Position numbers and translations under genes: made by a program. 64,000 nucleotides of DNA from Candidatus Accumulibacter appositus (GTDB lineage: Bacteria > Pseudomonadota > Gammaproteobacteria > Burkholderiales > Rhodocyclaceae), in contig JEMX01000044.1 of assembly GCA_000585055.1 (NCBI GenBank), forward strand, positions 47,914-111,913, in the 5' to 3' direction. This document shows, in pieces, positions 8,837 to 18,310 of the stretch. How positions within the stretch are numbered: the first letter of the stretch is position 1; each line of letters begins with the position of its first letter. The notes under the pieces are model-generated. The model did no database searches. It saw only the letters and a program-made list of their open reading frames with translations, and was not told where the DNA came from.

Positions 8837-9510
8837 GCGCGCGTGACAACATCTTGCGGCGGCTGCGCGCCGCGCCGCAAGGCAAGGCGCCGCTGGTGCC
8901 GGACGTGCCGGCTTTCTATGCGGCCGTAAGTGCGGCGACACCGCCGAGCACGCGCGCCGCGCGAATCGAACTGTTCTGCGAAAAAATGGCTTTCTGGCAC
9001 GGCGAAGTGGTGCGCGTCACCGCCGCCAACTGGCCGCACAAGCTGCGCGAGATCTGCACCGCGAAAGGTGTGCGCTCACTCCTTTATGGTGAGCCAAGTG
9101 CACACGCGGAAGCGCTGAAGTCGGCTGGCATCGCTGGGCTGAAGTCCTATGATCGCCCGCTTGCGGAGTGGAAAAAGGAACTCTTCGAAGATACCGATGC
9201 CGGCCTGACCTCGACGCGCGGCGGGATCGCCGAAACCGGCACCCTGATCGTCTGGCCGGACGCCAGCGAGCCGCGACTGATGTCGCTGGTGCCGCCGATC
9301 CACTTCGCGCTGCTCGATGCCGATCAGCTTTACGACACCCTCTTCGACGCCATGCAGGCGCAGCGCTGGAGTGACGGCATGCCGACCAATGCGCTGCTCG
9401 TGTCCGGTCCGTCGAAGACCGCCGACATCCAGGTCACCCTGGCTTACGGCGCGCACGGCCCGAAGGAGCTGGTGGTGTTGTTGCTGGTCAATGAGGAGGA
9501 AGTGCAATGA
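8833..9510 (+). CDS. lutC: L-lactate utilisation protein LutC (LUD domain)
   Basis: The 225-residue product is a single LUD (DUF162) domain protein. Motifs include TSTRGGIAETGTLIVWPDASEPRL and the later PTNALLVSGPSKTADI, which form the conserved core. In the LutABC complex it acts with the two iron-sulfur subunits in L-lactate oxidation. ATG 8833 follows AGGAGGG and overlaps the lutA stop; the frame extends 11 codons upstream but lacks support. The stop overlaps lutB by ATGA at 9507-9510, so the three genes are translationally coupled. The order here is A-C-B rather than A-B-C. Confidence 0.9.
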   Translation: MSARDNILRRLRAAPQGKAPLVPDVPAFYAAVSAATPPSTRAARIELFCEKMAFWHGEVVRVTAANWPHKLREICTAKGVRSLLYGEPSAHAEALKSAGIAGLKSYDRPLAEWKKELFEDTDAGLTSTRGGIAETGTLIVWPDASEPRLMSLVPPIHFALLDADQLYDTLFDAMQAQRWSDGMPTNALLVSGPSKTADIQVTLAYGAHGPKELVVLLLVNEEEVQ

Positions 9511-10946
9511 ATACCCAGCCGCTCGACTTCGTCCCGGCCAGCGAATTCAAGCAGCGTGCGTCCGGCGCTGTTGCCGACGCGCACCTGCGCAAGAGCTTTC
9601 GTGGCGCGATGGACTTCCTGATCAACAAGCGCGCCGCGCAGTTCCCGGACCCGGTGGCGCTCGAAAGCCAGCGCGCGCTCGCCGAGCACATTCGCAAGTA
9701 CAGTCTGGCGCGGCTGCCCGAGTTGCTCGAACAGCTCGAGCGCAAGCTGACCGACAACGGCGTGAAAGTGCATTGGGCCGAGAATGCCGAAGAAGCCTGC
9801 GCGATCATCGTCGGCATCGCGCAGCGCCACTCGACGAAACTGATGGTCAAGGGCAAGTCGATGGTCAGCGAGGAGGTCGAGCTCAACCACGCCATGGCCG
9901 CCGCCGGGATCGATGCCCTGGAGAGCGACATGGGCGAGTACATCGTCCAGCTCGACGGCGAGAAGCCCTCGCACATCATCATGCCGGCGATCCACAAGAC
10001 CAAGCAGCAGATCGCCCGCCTGTTCGCCGACAAGGTGCCCGGTGCCCGCTACACCGAATCGGTCGACGAGTTGATCGGCATCGGCCGCGCCGTGTTACGC
10101 GAGAAGTTCATGAGCGCCGAGATCGGCTTGTCCGGCGTCAATTTCGCCGTCGCCGAAACCGGCACCCTGTGCCTGGTGGAGAACGAAGGCAACGGCCGCA
10201 TGTGCACCACCGTACCCGAAGTGCATATTGCCATCACCGGTATCGAAAAAGTGGTCGAAAAGCTCGAGCACGTGCCGCCGCTGTTCGGCCTGTTGACCCG
10301 CTCGGCGACCGGGCAGGCGATCACCACCTACTTCAACATGATCAGTGGTCCGCGCAAGCCCGGCGAGAAGGACGGCCCGGGTGAGATGCACCTGGTGCTG
10401 GTCGACAATGGGCGCACGCAAGCCTACGGCGACGAGCAGTTGCGCTCGACCCTGCAGTGCATCCGCTGCGGCGCGTGCATGAACCATTGCCCGGTGTATA
10501 CACGTATCGGCGGCCACGCCTATGGCACCACCTATCCCGGGCCGATCGGCGAAATCATCTCGCCGCATATGCTCGGCCTGAATGCCACGCACGTTCTGCC
10601 GACCGCTTCCAGCCTCTGCGGCGCCTGCGGCGAAGTCTGCCCGGTGCGCATCCCGATTCCGGAACTGCTGGTCCGCCTGCGCGAGGAGGCGCAGCACGAT
10701 GCGCGTCCCGGACATGCACCGCTGCGCGGCCAGGGGGCGGCCAAGAGCCGCCTGGTCGACGCCGTCTGGTCGGGGTGGGCGGCGCTGTACACCCGCCCGG
10801 CGTTCTATCGCGCCTTCGGCTGGCTGGCGACGCGCTTTCGTGCGCTGACCCCACCAATGCAGGGCGGCTGGACGGTCAGCCGTACGCCGATGAAACCGGC
10901 CGCGCGGACATTGCATGAGCTGATGGCGGAGAGAACGAAGCGCTGA
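9507..10946 (+). CDS. lutB: L-lactate oxidation iron-sulfur protein LutB
   Basis: The 479-residue LutB/LldF subunit combines a LUD domain (about residues 60-290, with GVNFAVAETGTLCLVENEGN) and a ferredoxin-like region with two 4Fe-4S cysteine sets: CIRCGACMNHCPVY near residue 317 and CGACGEVCPV near residue 370. The C-terminal domain (DUF3390-like) follows. It is the electron-transfer subunit of the lactate-oxidising complex. It is last in the lutACB operon. Confidence 0.93.
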   Translation: MNTQPLDFVPASEFKQRASGAVADAHLRKSFRGAMDFLINKRAAQFPDPVALESQRALAEHIRKYSLARLPELLEQLERKLTDNGVKVHWAENAEEACAIIVGIAQRHSTKLMVKGKSMVSEEVELNHAMAAAGIDALESDMGEYIVQLDGEKPSHIIMPAIHKTKQQIARLFADKVPGARYTESVDELIGIGRAVLREKFMSAEIGLSGVNFAVAETGTLCLVENEGNGRMCTTVPEVHIAITGIEKVVEKLEHVPPLFGLLTRSATGQAITTYFNMISGPRKPGEKDGPGEMHLVLVDNGRTQAYGDEQLRSTLQCIRCGACMNHCPVYTRIGGHAYGTTYPGPIGEIISPHMLGLNATHVLPTASSLCGACGEVCPVRIPIPELLVRLREEAQHDARPGHAPLRGQGAAKSRLVDAVWSGWAALYTRPAFYRAFGWLATRFRALTPPMQGGWTVSRTPMKPAARTLHELMAERTKR

Positions 10947-11033
10947 GATTCGCGCGCCAACCGAAGGGGCCGGGGGCAGAGGGCGCGCTCGTGACTTTCA
11001 CATTAGAAAGCGAAAAATCAACGGAGAAGAATT

Positions 11034-11522
11034 ATGTCTGCACCCATCGAAATCCTGCGCGGAGTTGTACATCCGTGGTATTGCGACAACTTCGGCCATA
11101 TGAATGTCCGTTGGTATAGCCATTTTTTTGATGACGCCGCATTTCACCTTTGGCCGCTCTACTGGGGGAGTCACAAGAAAATGCAGGATGAGTTTGCAGT
11201 GCATACGGTAACCGCTTCTGCGACGGTGCAGTTCTTGCAGGAACTGCTGGCAGGGGATTTGATTTTGGTAGATAGTTCGCTGACCCGTGTCGGCCGCAAG
11301 AGTTGTACTTTTACAGAGCGAATGCTGCATGTTGACACGAAGGAAGTGCATGCTACCTACGACACCGTAGAAGTCTTCTTTGACCCACGAACGCGCAAGG
11401 CAACAGAGATCCCGGCTCCAATCCGGCGGGCCTTGGAAAATGCATACCAGGTCGCGCCACAAGACCAGAAGCCTAACGGTGATGACACGTGCAGACACCC
11501 CAAATCATCATCAGAGTCATGA
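11034..11522 (+). CDS. Hotdog-fold acyl-CoA thioesterase family protein
   Basis: The 162-residue product resembles 4HBT-type thioesterases: the hallmark YCDNFGHMNVRWYSHFFDDA near residues 17-36 matches the D-x-x-GH-N-x-x-Y pattern of 4-hydroxybenzoyl-CoA thioesterases, followed by strands typical of the hotdog fold. Substrate cannot be inferred. ATG 11034 follows GGAGAA. Codon use is noticeably less GC-rich than in the neighbours, and the gene borders a repeat and a transposase remnant, so recent acquisition is possible. Confidence 0.75.
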   Translation: MSAPIEILRGVVHPWYCDNFGHMNVRWYSHFFDDAAFHLWPLYWGSHKKMQDEFAVHTVTASATVQFLQELLAGDLILVDSSLTRVGRKSCTFTERMLHVDTKEVHATYDTVEVFFDPRTRKATEIPAPIRRALENAYQVAPQDQKPNGDDTCRHPKSSSES

Positions 11523-11596
11523 TCATTCCCCTCTTCCTCTGGCCCTTCTTCCGCAAGGCGAGAAGGGAGGTTCGCAAGTCGCGTACGCGACTTTCA
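11515..11596 (+). repeat. 82-bp dispersed intergenic repeat, copy A
   Basis: This 82-base segment aligns without gaps to the reverse complement of 16741-16822, with 13 mismatches by hand count (about 84% identity). It has two potential hairpins: a CCCTTCTTCCGC-AAGG-CGAGAAGGG-type stem and a perfect palindrome at its right end. It begins just before the thioesterase stop codon. It looks like a REP/MITE-type mobile intergenic element. Confidence 0.7.
11576..11593. repeat. 18-bp perfect palindrome
   Basis: AAGTCGCGTACGCGACTT is a perfect 18-base palindrome at the right end of repeat copy A. Copy B has the same arms with three changes inside, which keep most of the pairing. Confidence 0.75.
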
Positions 11597-11608
11597 CGGT
11601 AGGCGCGC

Positions 11609-11935
11609 TCATCGCGCCTCCCAGTGCGGCGGTTGTGCGCGGATGGCGTGCTTCCGCAGGAAGGTCTCAACGATGATCTCGCCGCGCTACAGTCCGGGCA
11701 GACGAAGGTCGGCGGCGCGCTAGCGGCCAGTGCACCGGCTCCCTGACGTTTCGCGTCGGCAGCGGGCGACACGTGCAGCAAGGCCCGCAGCGTCGCCAGA
11801 TTTTCTCTGCGCCGCGCATTTGCGATCAGCCCATGGTGCCGGATGCGGTGAAAGCCGCTGGGCAGCACCTGCAACAGGAAGCGACGCATGAACGGCAGAA
11901 CAAGCTGCTCGGGATCATCCCTTACGGCGACAAGC
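11609..11935 (-). pseudogene. Remnant of an IS91-family transposase (C-terminal end)
   Basis: On the minus strand the frame reads FMRRFLLQVLPSGFHRIRHH then GLIAN and a CPDC pair, which are hallmarks of the C-terminal region of IS91-type Y2 transposases. A frameshift occurs just after CPDC (about 11690); the next frame continues GEIIVETFLRKHAIRAQPPH then WEAR and stops at TGA 11609-11611, a typical IS91 C-terminus. The N-terminal and catalytic tyrosine regions are missing, so this is a dead fragment. The rest of the gap to 12188 shows no gene. Confidence 0.75.
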
Positions 11936-12188
11936 CGAAAGCCTATTTCCGCCGCTTCCAAAGTGCCAGCCAGCAGATTCAAGCCGTCATGCGCCAGATT
12001 TGCACCGCCCGTGCAAGTAACTGAACGCCCGTGTGATGCGGGGGGCGTGGCTCTTCCTTGATGTCGAACAATAGGCCTGGAAGGAATAAGCAGCAAACTT
12101 TTCATTCTTTTGCAGTCTTTGGGCTTTGCGCTACCTTGGCGCGCCGGTTTGCCTCCGCCCTCTCGACCCTTAGCCCAAAGGCCTGTTG

Positions 12189-13994
12189 ATGTTGCTTCCC
12201 GAGTCACTGCACGCGCTGACTGTCGGCCTGACGCTGGTCGGCCTGTTTGCGTGCTTCGTGCGCGAATGGTTGAAGCCGGATGTGGCGGTAATGAGCGCGG
12301 TGGCCTTGCTGATGGCGCTTGGTTTGCTGACTCCGAAGCAGGTGCTCAGCGTGTTCAGCAACAGCGCGCCAATCACGGTTGCCTGCCTGTTCATCATCAG
12401 TGGGGCGTTGAGCAAGACCGGTTGCGTCGATCGCCTGGGTGACTGGCTGGGGGCGATGGCCGGACACAGCGAGCGTCGCTTGCTGTTGGCAATGCTCGCC
12501 GTTGGTCTGCTGGTGTCGCCGTTTATCAACAATACGCCGGTGGTGATGGTGATGATTCCGGCGGTGATCACGATGGCCGGGCGCTACGGGGTGGCGCCAT
12601 CACGGCTGCTGATTCCGCTTTCCTACGCGACCATTCTTGGCGGCATGATCACCATGGTCGGTACCTCGACCAACATCCTGGTCGATGGCGTTGCGCGTCA
12701 GCATGGGCTCGAGCCGTTCCGGATGTTCGAGATCAGCGCTCCGGCCATGGTCATCGCCTTGATCGGCTGCGCTTTGCTGCTCTGGCTGGCGCCGCGCTTT
12801 CTGCCCGTGCGCGAGACCTTGACGCAGCAGTTCACCGGTAGCGGCGATCGTCTGTTCATGAGCGAGCTCTTCGTGCCTGAAGGCTCCCATCTGGCCGGAC
12901 GCAGTTTGCAGGAGGCGCGGCTGGCGAACGGCACGATCGAGGTGCTGAAGCTGTTTCGCGGTGACGAGGAATGGTCTACGCCCTTGCCGGGGACTGCACT
13001 GATGGTCGGCGATCGGCTGGTGGTCCATAGCCGCAGCAGTGCGATGATGGATCTGCGCAGCAGCACCGACCTGATGGGTGTGCAGGCACAGGTAGCTGAT
13101 GCGCACGACCTGGAAACGCTGCGCCGCCGTGGGGTGGTAATGGTCGAGGCAATCGTCGGCCAGACCTCGCGTTACGTCCTGCGCCCGATCCGCGACCTCG
13201 ATCTCACCGCCCGCTATGGCATCCACCTGGTCGCCGTGCATCGCAAGAACGCGTCGATTGCCGATATCGGCGACGACTTCCAGTTGCAGTTTGGCGACGT
13301 TCTGTTGGTCGAAGGCGGCTCGGCGCAGATCAAGCGCTTCTGCGAAAACGGCGATCTGTTCGCCATCACCGAGGGCCTCACGCCGGTGAGCAATCATCGC
13401 CGGGCGCCGATCGCCCTGGCCAGCATCGTCGGCGTGATGACCCTGGCCGCTTTCAACGTGATGCCGATCGAAGGGCTGGCGATCATCGGCGCGGTGCTCG
13501 TCGTCGCAACTGGTTGCCTGCGCGCCGACGAGGCCTACAAGTCGATCGAATGGCCGATTCTGGTGCTCATTTTCGGCATGTTGGCGCTGAGCATCGCCAT
13601 GCACGAATCCGGGCTCGACAAGTTGATGGCCAGCGCGCTGGTCGGTGTCGGCGGCAGCTTGTCGCCATGGATGATGCTCTCGTTGGTGATTCTGCTCACT
13701 TCGATTGCCACCGAATTCCTCAGTAACAACGCCGTGGCGGTGTTGTTTACGCCAATCGTGATCGGTATCGCCGAACATCTCGGCGTCGATCCACGCCCCT
13801 TCGTGGTGGCGGTGATGTTCGCCGCCAGTGCGAGCTTCGCGACGCCGATCGGCTACCAGACCAATACCCTGGTCTATACGGCTGGCAATTACCGCTTCGC
13901 CGACTTCGCGCGCCTCGGCATTCCGCTCAATCTGGTGGTCTGGGTGACGGCGAGTGTGTTGATCCCTCTCTTCTGGCCGCTGCGGCCGGTTTGA
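12189..13994 (+). CDS. SLC13-family permease with two TrkA-C (RCK-C) domains
   Basis: The 601-residue membrane protein has hydrophobic segments at both ends (about residues 5-195 and 400-600) around a soluble insert with two RCK-C/TrkA-C-like domains (about 210-375). The duplicated SLC13/ion-transporter signatures are present: SPFINNTPVVMVMIP near residue 115 and TEFLSNNAVAVLFTP near residue 510, with ATPIGYQTNTLVY near 555. Such proteins are putative Na+-coupled dicarboxylate or sulfate transporters; the substrate is not shown by sequence. A TTG precedes the ATG by one codon; I chose the ATG. It converges with aspA. Confidence 0.85.
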   Translation: MLLPESLHALTVGLTLVGLFACFVREWLKPDVAVMSAVALLMALGLLTPKQVLSVFSNSAPITVACLFIISGALSKTGCVDRLGDWLGAMAGHSERRLLLAMLAVGLLVSPFINNTPVVMVMIPAVITMAGRYGVAPSRLLIPLSYATILGGMITMVGTSTNILVDGVARQHGLEPFRMFEISAPAMVIALIGCALLLWLAPRFLPVRETLTQQFTGSGDRLFMSELFVPEGSHLAGRSLQEARLANGTIEVLKLFRGDEEWSTPLPGTALMVGDRLVVHSRSSAMMDLRSSTDLMGVQAQVADAHDLETLRRRGVVMVEAIVGQTSRYVLRPIRDLDLTARYGIHLVAVHRKNASIADIGDDFQLQFGDVLLVEGGSAQIKRFCENGDLFAITEGLTPVSNHRRAPIALASIVGVMTLAAFNVMPIEGLAIIGAVLVVATGCLRADEAYKSIEWPILVLIFGMLALSIAMHESGLDKLMASALVGVGGSLSPWMMLSLVILLTSIATEFLSNNAVAVLFTPIVIGIAEHLGVDPRPFVVAVMFAASASFATPIGYQTNTLVYTAGNYRFADFARLGIPLNLVVWVTASVLIPLFWPLRPV

Positions 13995-14051
13995 GGCGGA
14001 AGGCGAGGGAGGGGGGGGCTGTCGCCTCGACGCGGCGGCGGCGTACCGTTC

Positions 14052-15464
<1,413 letters not shown>

Positions 15465-15592
15465 GGGATGGGTCCGTTTGAAAGAACGGCTAATTGTGGT
15501 CTGCAGTGCGCGTCCACATGATGCTATTTACGAATTGTCGATGCCGCTTCTGCATGGGCCCTGGGCGGGGCGAGCGCGTACCGGTTCGGCGA

Positions 15593-16510
15593 TCAGTTTG
15601 CCGATGCTCCGAGGCAGGCATGCCAGATTCTTTCAACCTCCGGACGACTGGGCTCGGCCTGGCGATAGAGCGAAATCTGCAAACTGGCCGTGTGCCTGTC
15701 GTCGCCCGCGTAAACGAGCGATCCGGCTGCCAATTCGTCGCGGACGGCGAGTTCGGGAATCCACGCGATCCCGGCACCGGCGACTACGCCGCTCTTGAGG
15801 ACGTCGGACATCGAGCATTCATAGCGAAAATCCAGCCTTGCCGCGAGATTCTCGCGATCGATCACCGATCCTGTCAGGCGGCCAAGGTAGCTGTTGCTCG
15901 GATAACAGAGATAGGGGAGCATCTCCCTGCTGGTCAGGGAGTAACGCGCCGAGCCGGTGCTCTCCGGCGCACTGACCGCTACCAGGCGTTCGCTGACCAG
16001 TGCGGCGGAGGGGTAGCGATTCATCTGGGCCAGCGTCGGTAGTGCGGCGCTGCTGTACGCCAGCATCAGGTCGCAGTGCCCGGTGATCAAGGCTTCGACG
16101 CAGCCGGCGACATTGTCGGCAATGACGCGTGCCTTGATTGCTCCGGTGTTGGCCTGCAACTCGGCGTGCCAGTCGGCGAAGAAACTCACGGCGATGGTGT
16201 GTGAGGCAGCGATGGCGACGATTTCCCCGGACTTCGTTGGCATCAGCCCTTGTGCTTCCTCGCGACCATTACGCAAGGTGTCGACCGTCTCCTGGGCCGT
16301 TTTGCGGAAGGCTTCGCCGGCGACGGTAAGGCTGATCGGGAAGAGGCTACGATCAATAAGCACGGCGCCGACCCAGTACTCGAGATTGCGGATGCGCCGA
16401 CTGAACGCCGGTTGCGTGACGTTGCGCAACTCGGCCGCCCGCGAGAAATTGCGGGTGATCGACAGGGTCAGGAAATCTTCGAGCCAGTTTACTTCCACGC
16501 GCGTCTCCAT
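15593..16510 (-). CDS. LysR-type regulator of the aspartate-use genes
   Basis: The 305-residue protein has an N-terminal LysR helix-turn-helix (LEDFLTLSITRNFSRAAE through NVTQPAFSRRIRNLE, residues 9-46) and a C-terminal periplasmic-binding-type effector domain. The annotated start METRVEVNWLEDF fits family N-termini; the frame extends up to 67 codons upstream, but those would run through a palindromic operator. A start at 16555 is also possible. It is divergent from the symporter gene and followed by aspA, so it probably regulates both; the effector is unknown. Confidence 0.85.
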   Translation of the reverse strand: METRVEVNWLEDFLTLSITRNFSRAAELRNVTQPAFSRRIRNLEYWVGAVLIDRSLFPISLTVAGEAFRKTAQETVDTLRNGREEAQGLMPTKSGEIVAIAASHTIAVSFFADWHAELQANTGAIKARVIADNVAGCVEALITGHCDLMLAYSSAALPTLAQMNRYPSAALVSERLVAVSAPESTGSARYSLTSREMLPYLCYPSNSYLGRLTGSVIDRENLAARLDFRYECSMSDVLKSGVVAGAGIAWIPELAVRDELAAGSLVYAGDDRHTASLQISLYRQAEPSRPEVERIWHACLGASAN

Positions 16511-16575
16511 CAGCCAGCACGCCAGGGCGCACCACAGGGGATCAGTTTTCTGCATGGTAATCGGGAAGTGATGCG

Positions 16576-16596
16576 GCCATGCAAAATTTGCATGGC
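16576..16596. promoter_or_regulatory. LysR-type operator (T-N11-A palindrome)
   Basis: GCCATGCAAA-A-TTTGCATGGC is a perfect inverted repeat with ten-base arms and a one-base centre. It contains ATGCAAAATTTGCAT, which fits the LysR T-N11-A rule. It lies 65 bases upstream of the LysR gene in the divergent region, where an autoregulatory recognition site is expected. Confidence 0.65.
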
Positions 16597-16740
16597 TGGT
16601 AAGAAAACGGAACTGGACGAAGCGTCGGCTGCTCCGTATAAGTGTTCTGAAAATCGACGAACGGCGCCGGCTTCCTGGAATTCGGCCTGGCACCTGCGGG
16701 CAAGGCATCACTCTGCGTCGACTGATGCGGCAGGTTAATG

Positions 16741-16822
16741 TGAAAGTCGTGCAAGCGACTCACGAAACTCCCGTCTCCCCTTGCGGGAGAAGGGCCAGGG
16801 GAAGAGGGAAACGGTCATGACT
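16741..16822 (-). repeat. 82-bp dispersed intergenic repeat, copy B (inverted)
   Basis: The reverse complement of this segment matches 11515-11596 over 82 bases without gaps, about 84% by hand count. It contains the hairpin CTCCCGTCTCCCC-TTGC-GGGAGAAGGG-type stem and the GTCG..CGAC arms. It lies in the lysR-symporter gap, which otherwise holds only regulatory signals. Confidence 0.7.
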
Positions 16823-16859
16823 TCCATCACCTGGGGTATCTCGACATGTCATGACCGTT
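16810..16859. repeat. 11-bp inverted repeat upstream of the symporter
   Basis: AACGGTCATGA (16810-16820) and TCATGACCGTT (16849-16859) are perfect inverted copies separated by 28 bases, ending 42 bases before the symporter start. The left arm overlaps the end of repeat copy B. It could be a regulatory site, a leader hairpin or an outer boundary of the repeat element. Confidence 0.5.
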
Positions 16860-16901
16860 AACCAGGGCTCGGATGCTCCGAGCACAGATCAGGAGGAAAC
16901 G

Positions 16902-18248
16902 ATGGGGAACTCACCGACAAGCACCCGCAGCGGAATGTTTGCATTCTGGACGGGGATGCAGCTCTGGAAACAGATTTTCATTGCCCTGACGCTAGGCCTG
17001 GTCTTTGGCGTGCTGCTTAACCAGACCGGCAATGCCGACGTTGCCAAGAGCATCAAGCCGGTTGGCGACCTGTTTATCCGCGGCATCAAGATGCTGATCG
17101 TGCCGCTGATCTTCGTTTCCCTGGTCACCGGTGTGGCGTCGCTGCGCGATCTGTCGACCATGGGCCGCCTCAGCCTGAAGACCATCGCCCTCTATCTCGG
17201 CACGACCGCCGTGGCGATCACCATCGGTCTGGCGCTGGCGACGATCTTCGAGCCGGGTGTGGGAATCGACCTTGGCGCCGGCAAGGCGGTTGCCGTAAAA
17301 GAGGCGCCGAGCGCAGTGGATACGATTCTCGGCCTCGTGCCGACCAATCCGATGGCTGCTTTTGCCGAAGGAAATGTCCTGCAGATCATCGTTTTCGCCA
17401 TCTTTGTCGGCATATCGATCACCCTCGCGGGAGACGCTGCCAAGCACGTGCGCAACTTCTTCGAGTCGGCTGCCGAGGTGATCTACAAGCTGACGTCGAT
17501 CGTCATCTCCTTCGCCCCCTATGGCGTCTTCGCGCTGATGACCTGGGTTGCCGGTACCTACGGGATGGACGTTCTGGCGCCCCTGGCGAAGGTCATTGGC
17601 ATGGTCTATCTCGGCTGCGTCGTCCACGCACTGGTGGTCTACGTCGGACTCGTCAAGTTCCTCGCCGGCCTCAATCCGGTACGCTATTTCCAGGGTGCCG
17701 TGGAACCGATGATGGTCGCCTTCACGAGCACCTCGAGTTCAGGAACGCTGCCGGTGACGATGATGTCCTGCGAGCGCAACCTCGGTGTGTCGCGTAGCGT
17801 TTCAAGCTTCGTGTTGCCCCTCGGCGCGACCATCAACATGGATGGCACGGCCTTGTATCAGGGCGTTTGTGCAATCTTCATCGCGCAAGCCTACGGCGTC
17901 GATCTGAATACCGGCCAGTACCTGACGATCATCCTGACCGCCACCCTGGCGTCGATTGGAACGGCCGGTGTTCCCGGGGCCGGCCTGATCATGCTTTCTC
18001 TCGTGCTGACCTCGGTCGGCTTGCCGCTGGAGGGGGTGGCGATCATCGCCGGTATCGACCGCATCCTCGACATGGCCCGCACGGCCCTGAACGTCACCGG
18101 AGACTGCGCGGTCGCTTGCGTGGTTGCCCGCAGCGAGGGACAACTCGACGAGACGGTCTACAACCGAGCACATGTGCTCCGCGCCGACGTCGATGTCGTA
18201 GGCACCCCAGAAGCGGTCGCGGCGCGTCCCTCGCAACCCACCACTTGA
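16902..18248 (+). CDS. Glutamate/aspartate (dicarboxylate):cation symporter, DAACS family
   Basis: The 448-residue inner-membrane protein belongs to the DAACS (GltP/GltT/DctA) family. It carries the reentrant-loop motif TSSSGTLPVTM near residue 285 and the NMDGTALYQ motif near 322, plus GVPGAGLIML and the ligand-binding segment ALNVTGDCAVACVVARSE. ATG 16902 follows AGGAGG at 16891-16896; an upstream in-frame ATG at 16851 lacks a site. Genes around it point to aspartate or glutamate as substrate, but C4-dicarboxylates are also possible. The racemase gene follows after 62 bases. Confidence 0.9.
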   Translation: MGNSPTSTRSGMFAFWTGMQLWKQIFIALTLGLVFGVLLNQTGNADVAKSIKPVGDLFIRGIKMLIVPLIFVSLVTGVASLRDLSTMGRLSLKTIALYLGTTAVAITIGLALATIFEPGVGIDLGAGKAVAVKEAPSAVDTILGLVPTNPMAAFAEGNVLQIIVFAIFVGISITLAGDAAKHVRNFFESAAEVIYKLTSIVISFAPYGVFALMTWVAGTYGMDVLAPLAKVIGMVYLGCVVHALVVYVGLVKFLAGLNPVRYFQGAVEPMMVAFTSTSSSGTLPVTMMSCERNLGVSRSVSSFVLPLGATINMDGTALYQGVCAIFIAQAYGVDLNTGQYLTIILTATLASIGTAGVPGAGLIMLSLVLTSVGLPLEGVAIIAGIDRILDMARTALNVTGDCAVACVVARSEGQLDETVYNRAHVLRADVDVVGTPEAVAARPSQPTT

Positions 18249-18310
18249 ACCGCAGGAGGGGCAGGAAGTGTCCTGTCCCTCTGCGCAGCCTTCGCCGATC
18301 CAAGGACCCG

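Noticed and set aside
9317..10384. A 355-codon plus-strand frame over lutC and lutB
   Set aside because: It overlaps two well-supported lut genes in another frame and has an Arg-rich composition.
11773..12024. An 83-codon plus-strand frame
   Set aside because: It lies antisense to the IS91 relic and has no ribosome site.
12186..12188. TTG as start of the SLC13 gene
   Set aside because: An ATG follows directly and is the more likely start.
11473..12207. A 244-codon minus-strand frame taken as one gene
   Set aside because: Only its middle part resembles IS91 transposase; the ends are unrelated sequence and a frameshift separates the true C-terminus. It is recorded as a relic instead.
12600..13778. 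A 392-codon minus-strand frame
   Set aside because: It lies opposite the SLC13 permease and its Gln/His/Asp-rich content is typical of antisense to a membrane protein.
17867..18310. A 148-codon N-terminal extension of the racemase
   Set aside because: It overlaps the symporter gene in another frame and shows shadow composition; the ATG at 18311 gives the normal domain start.
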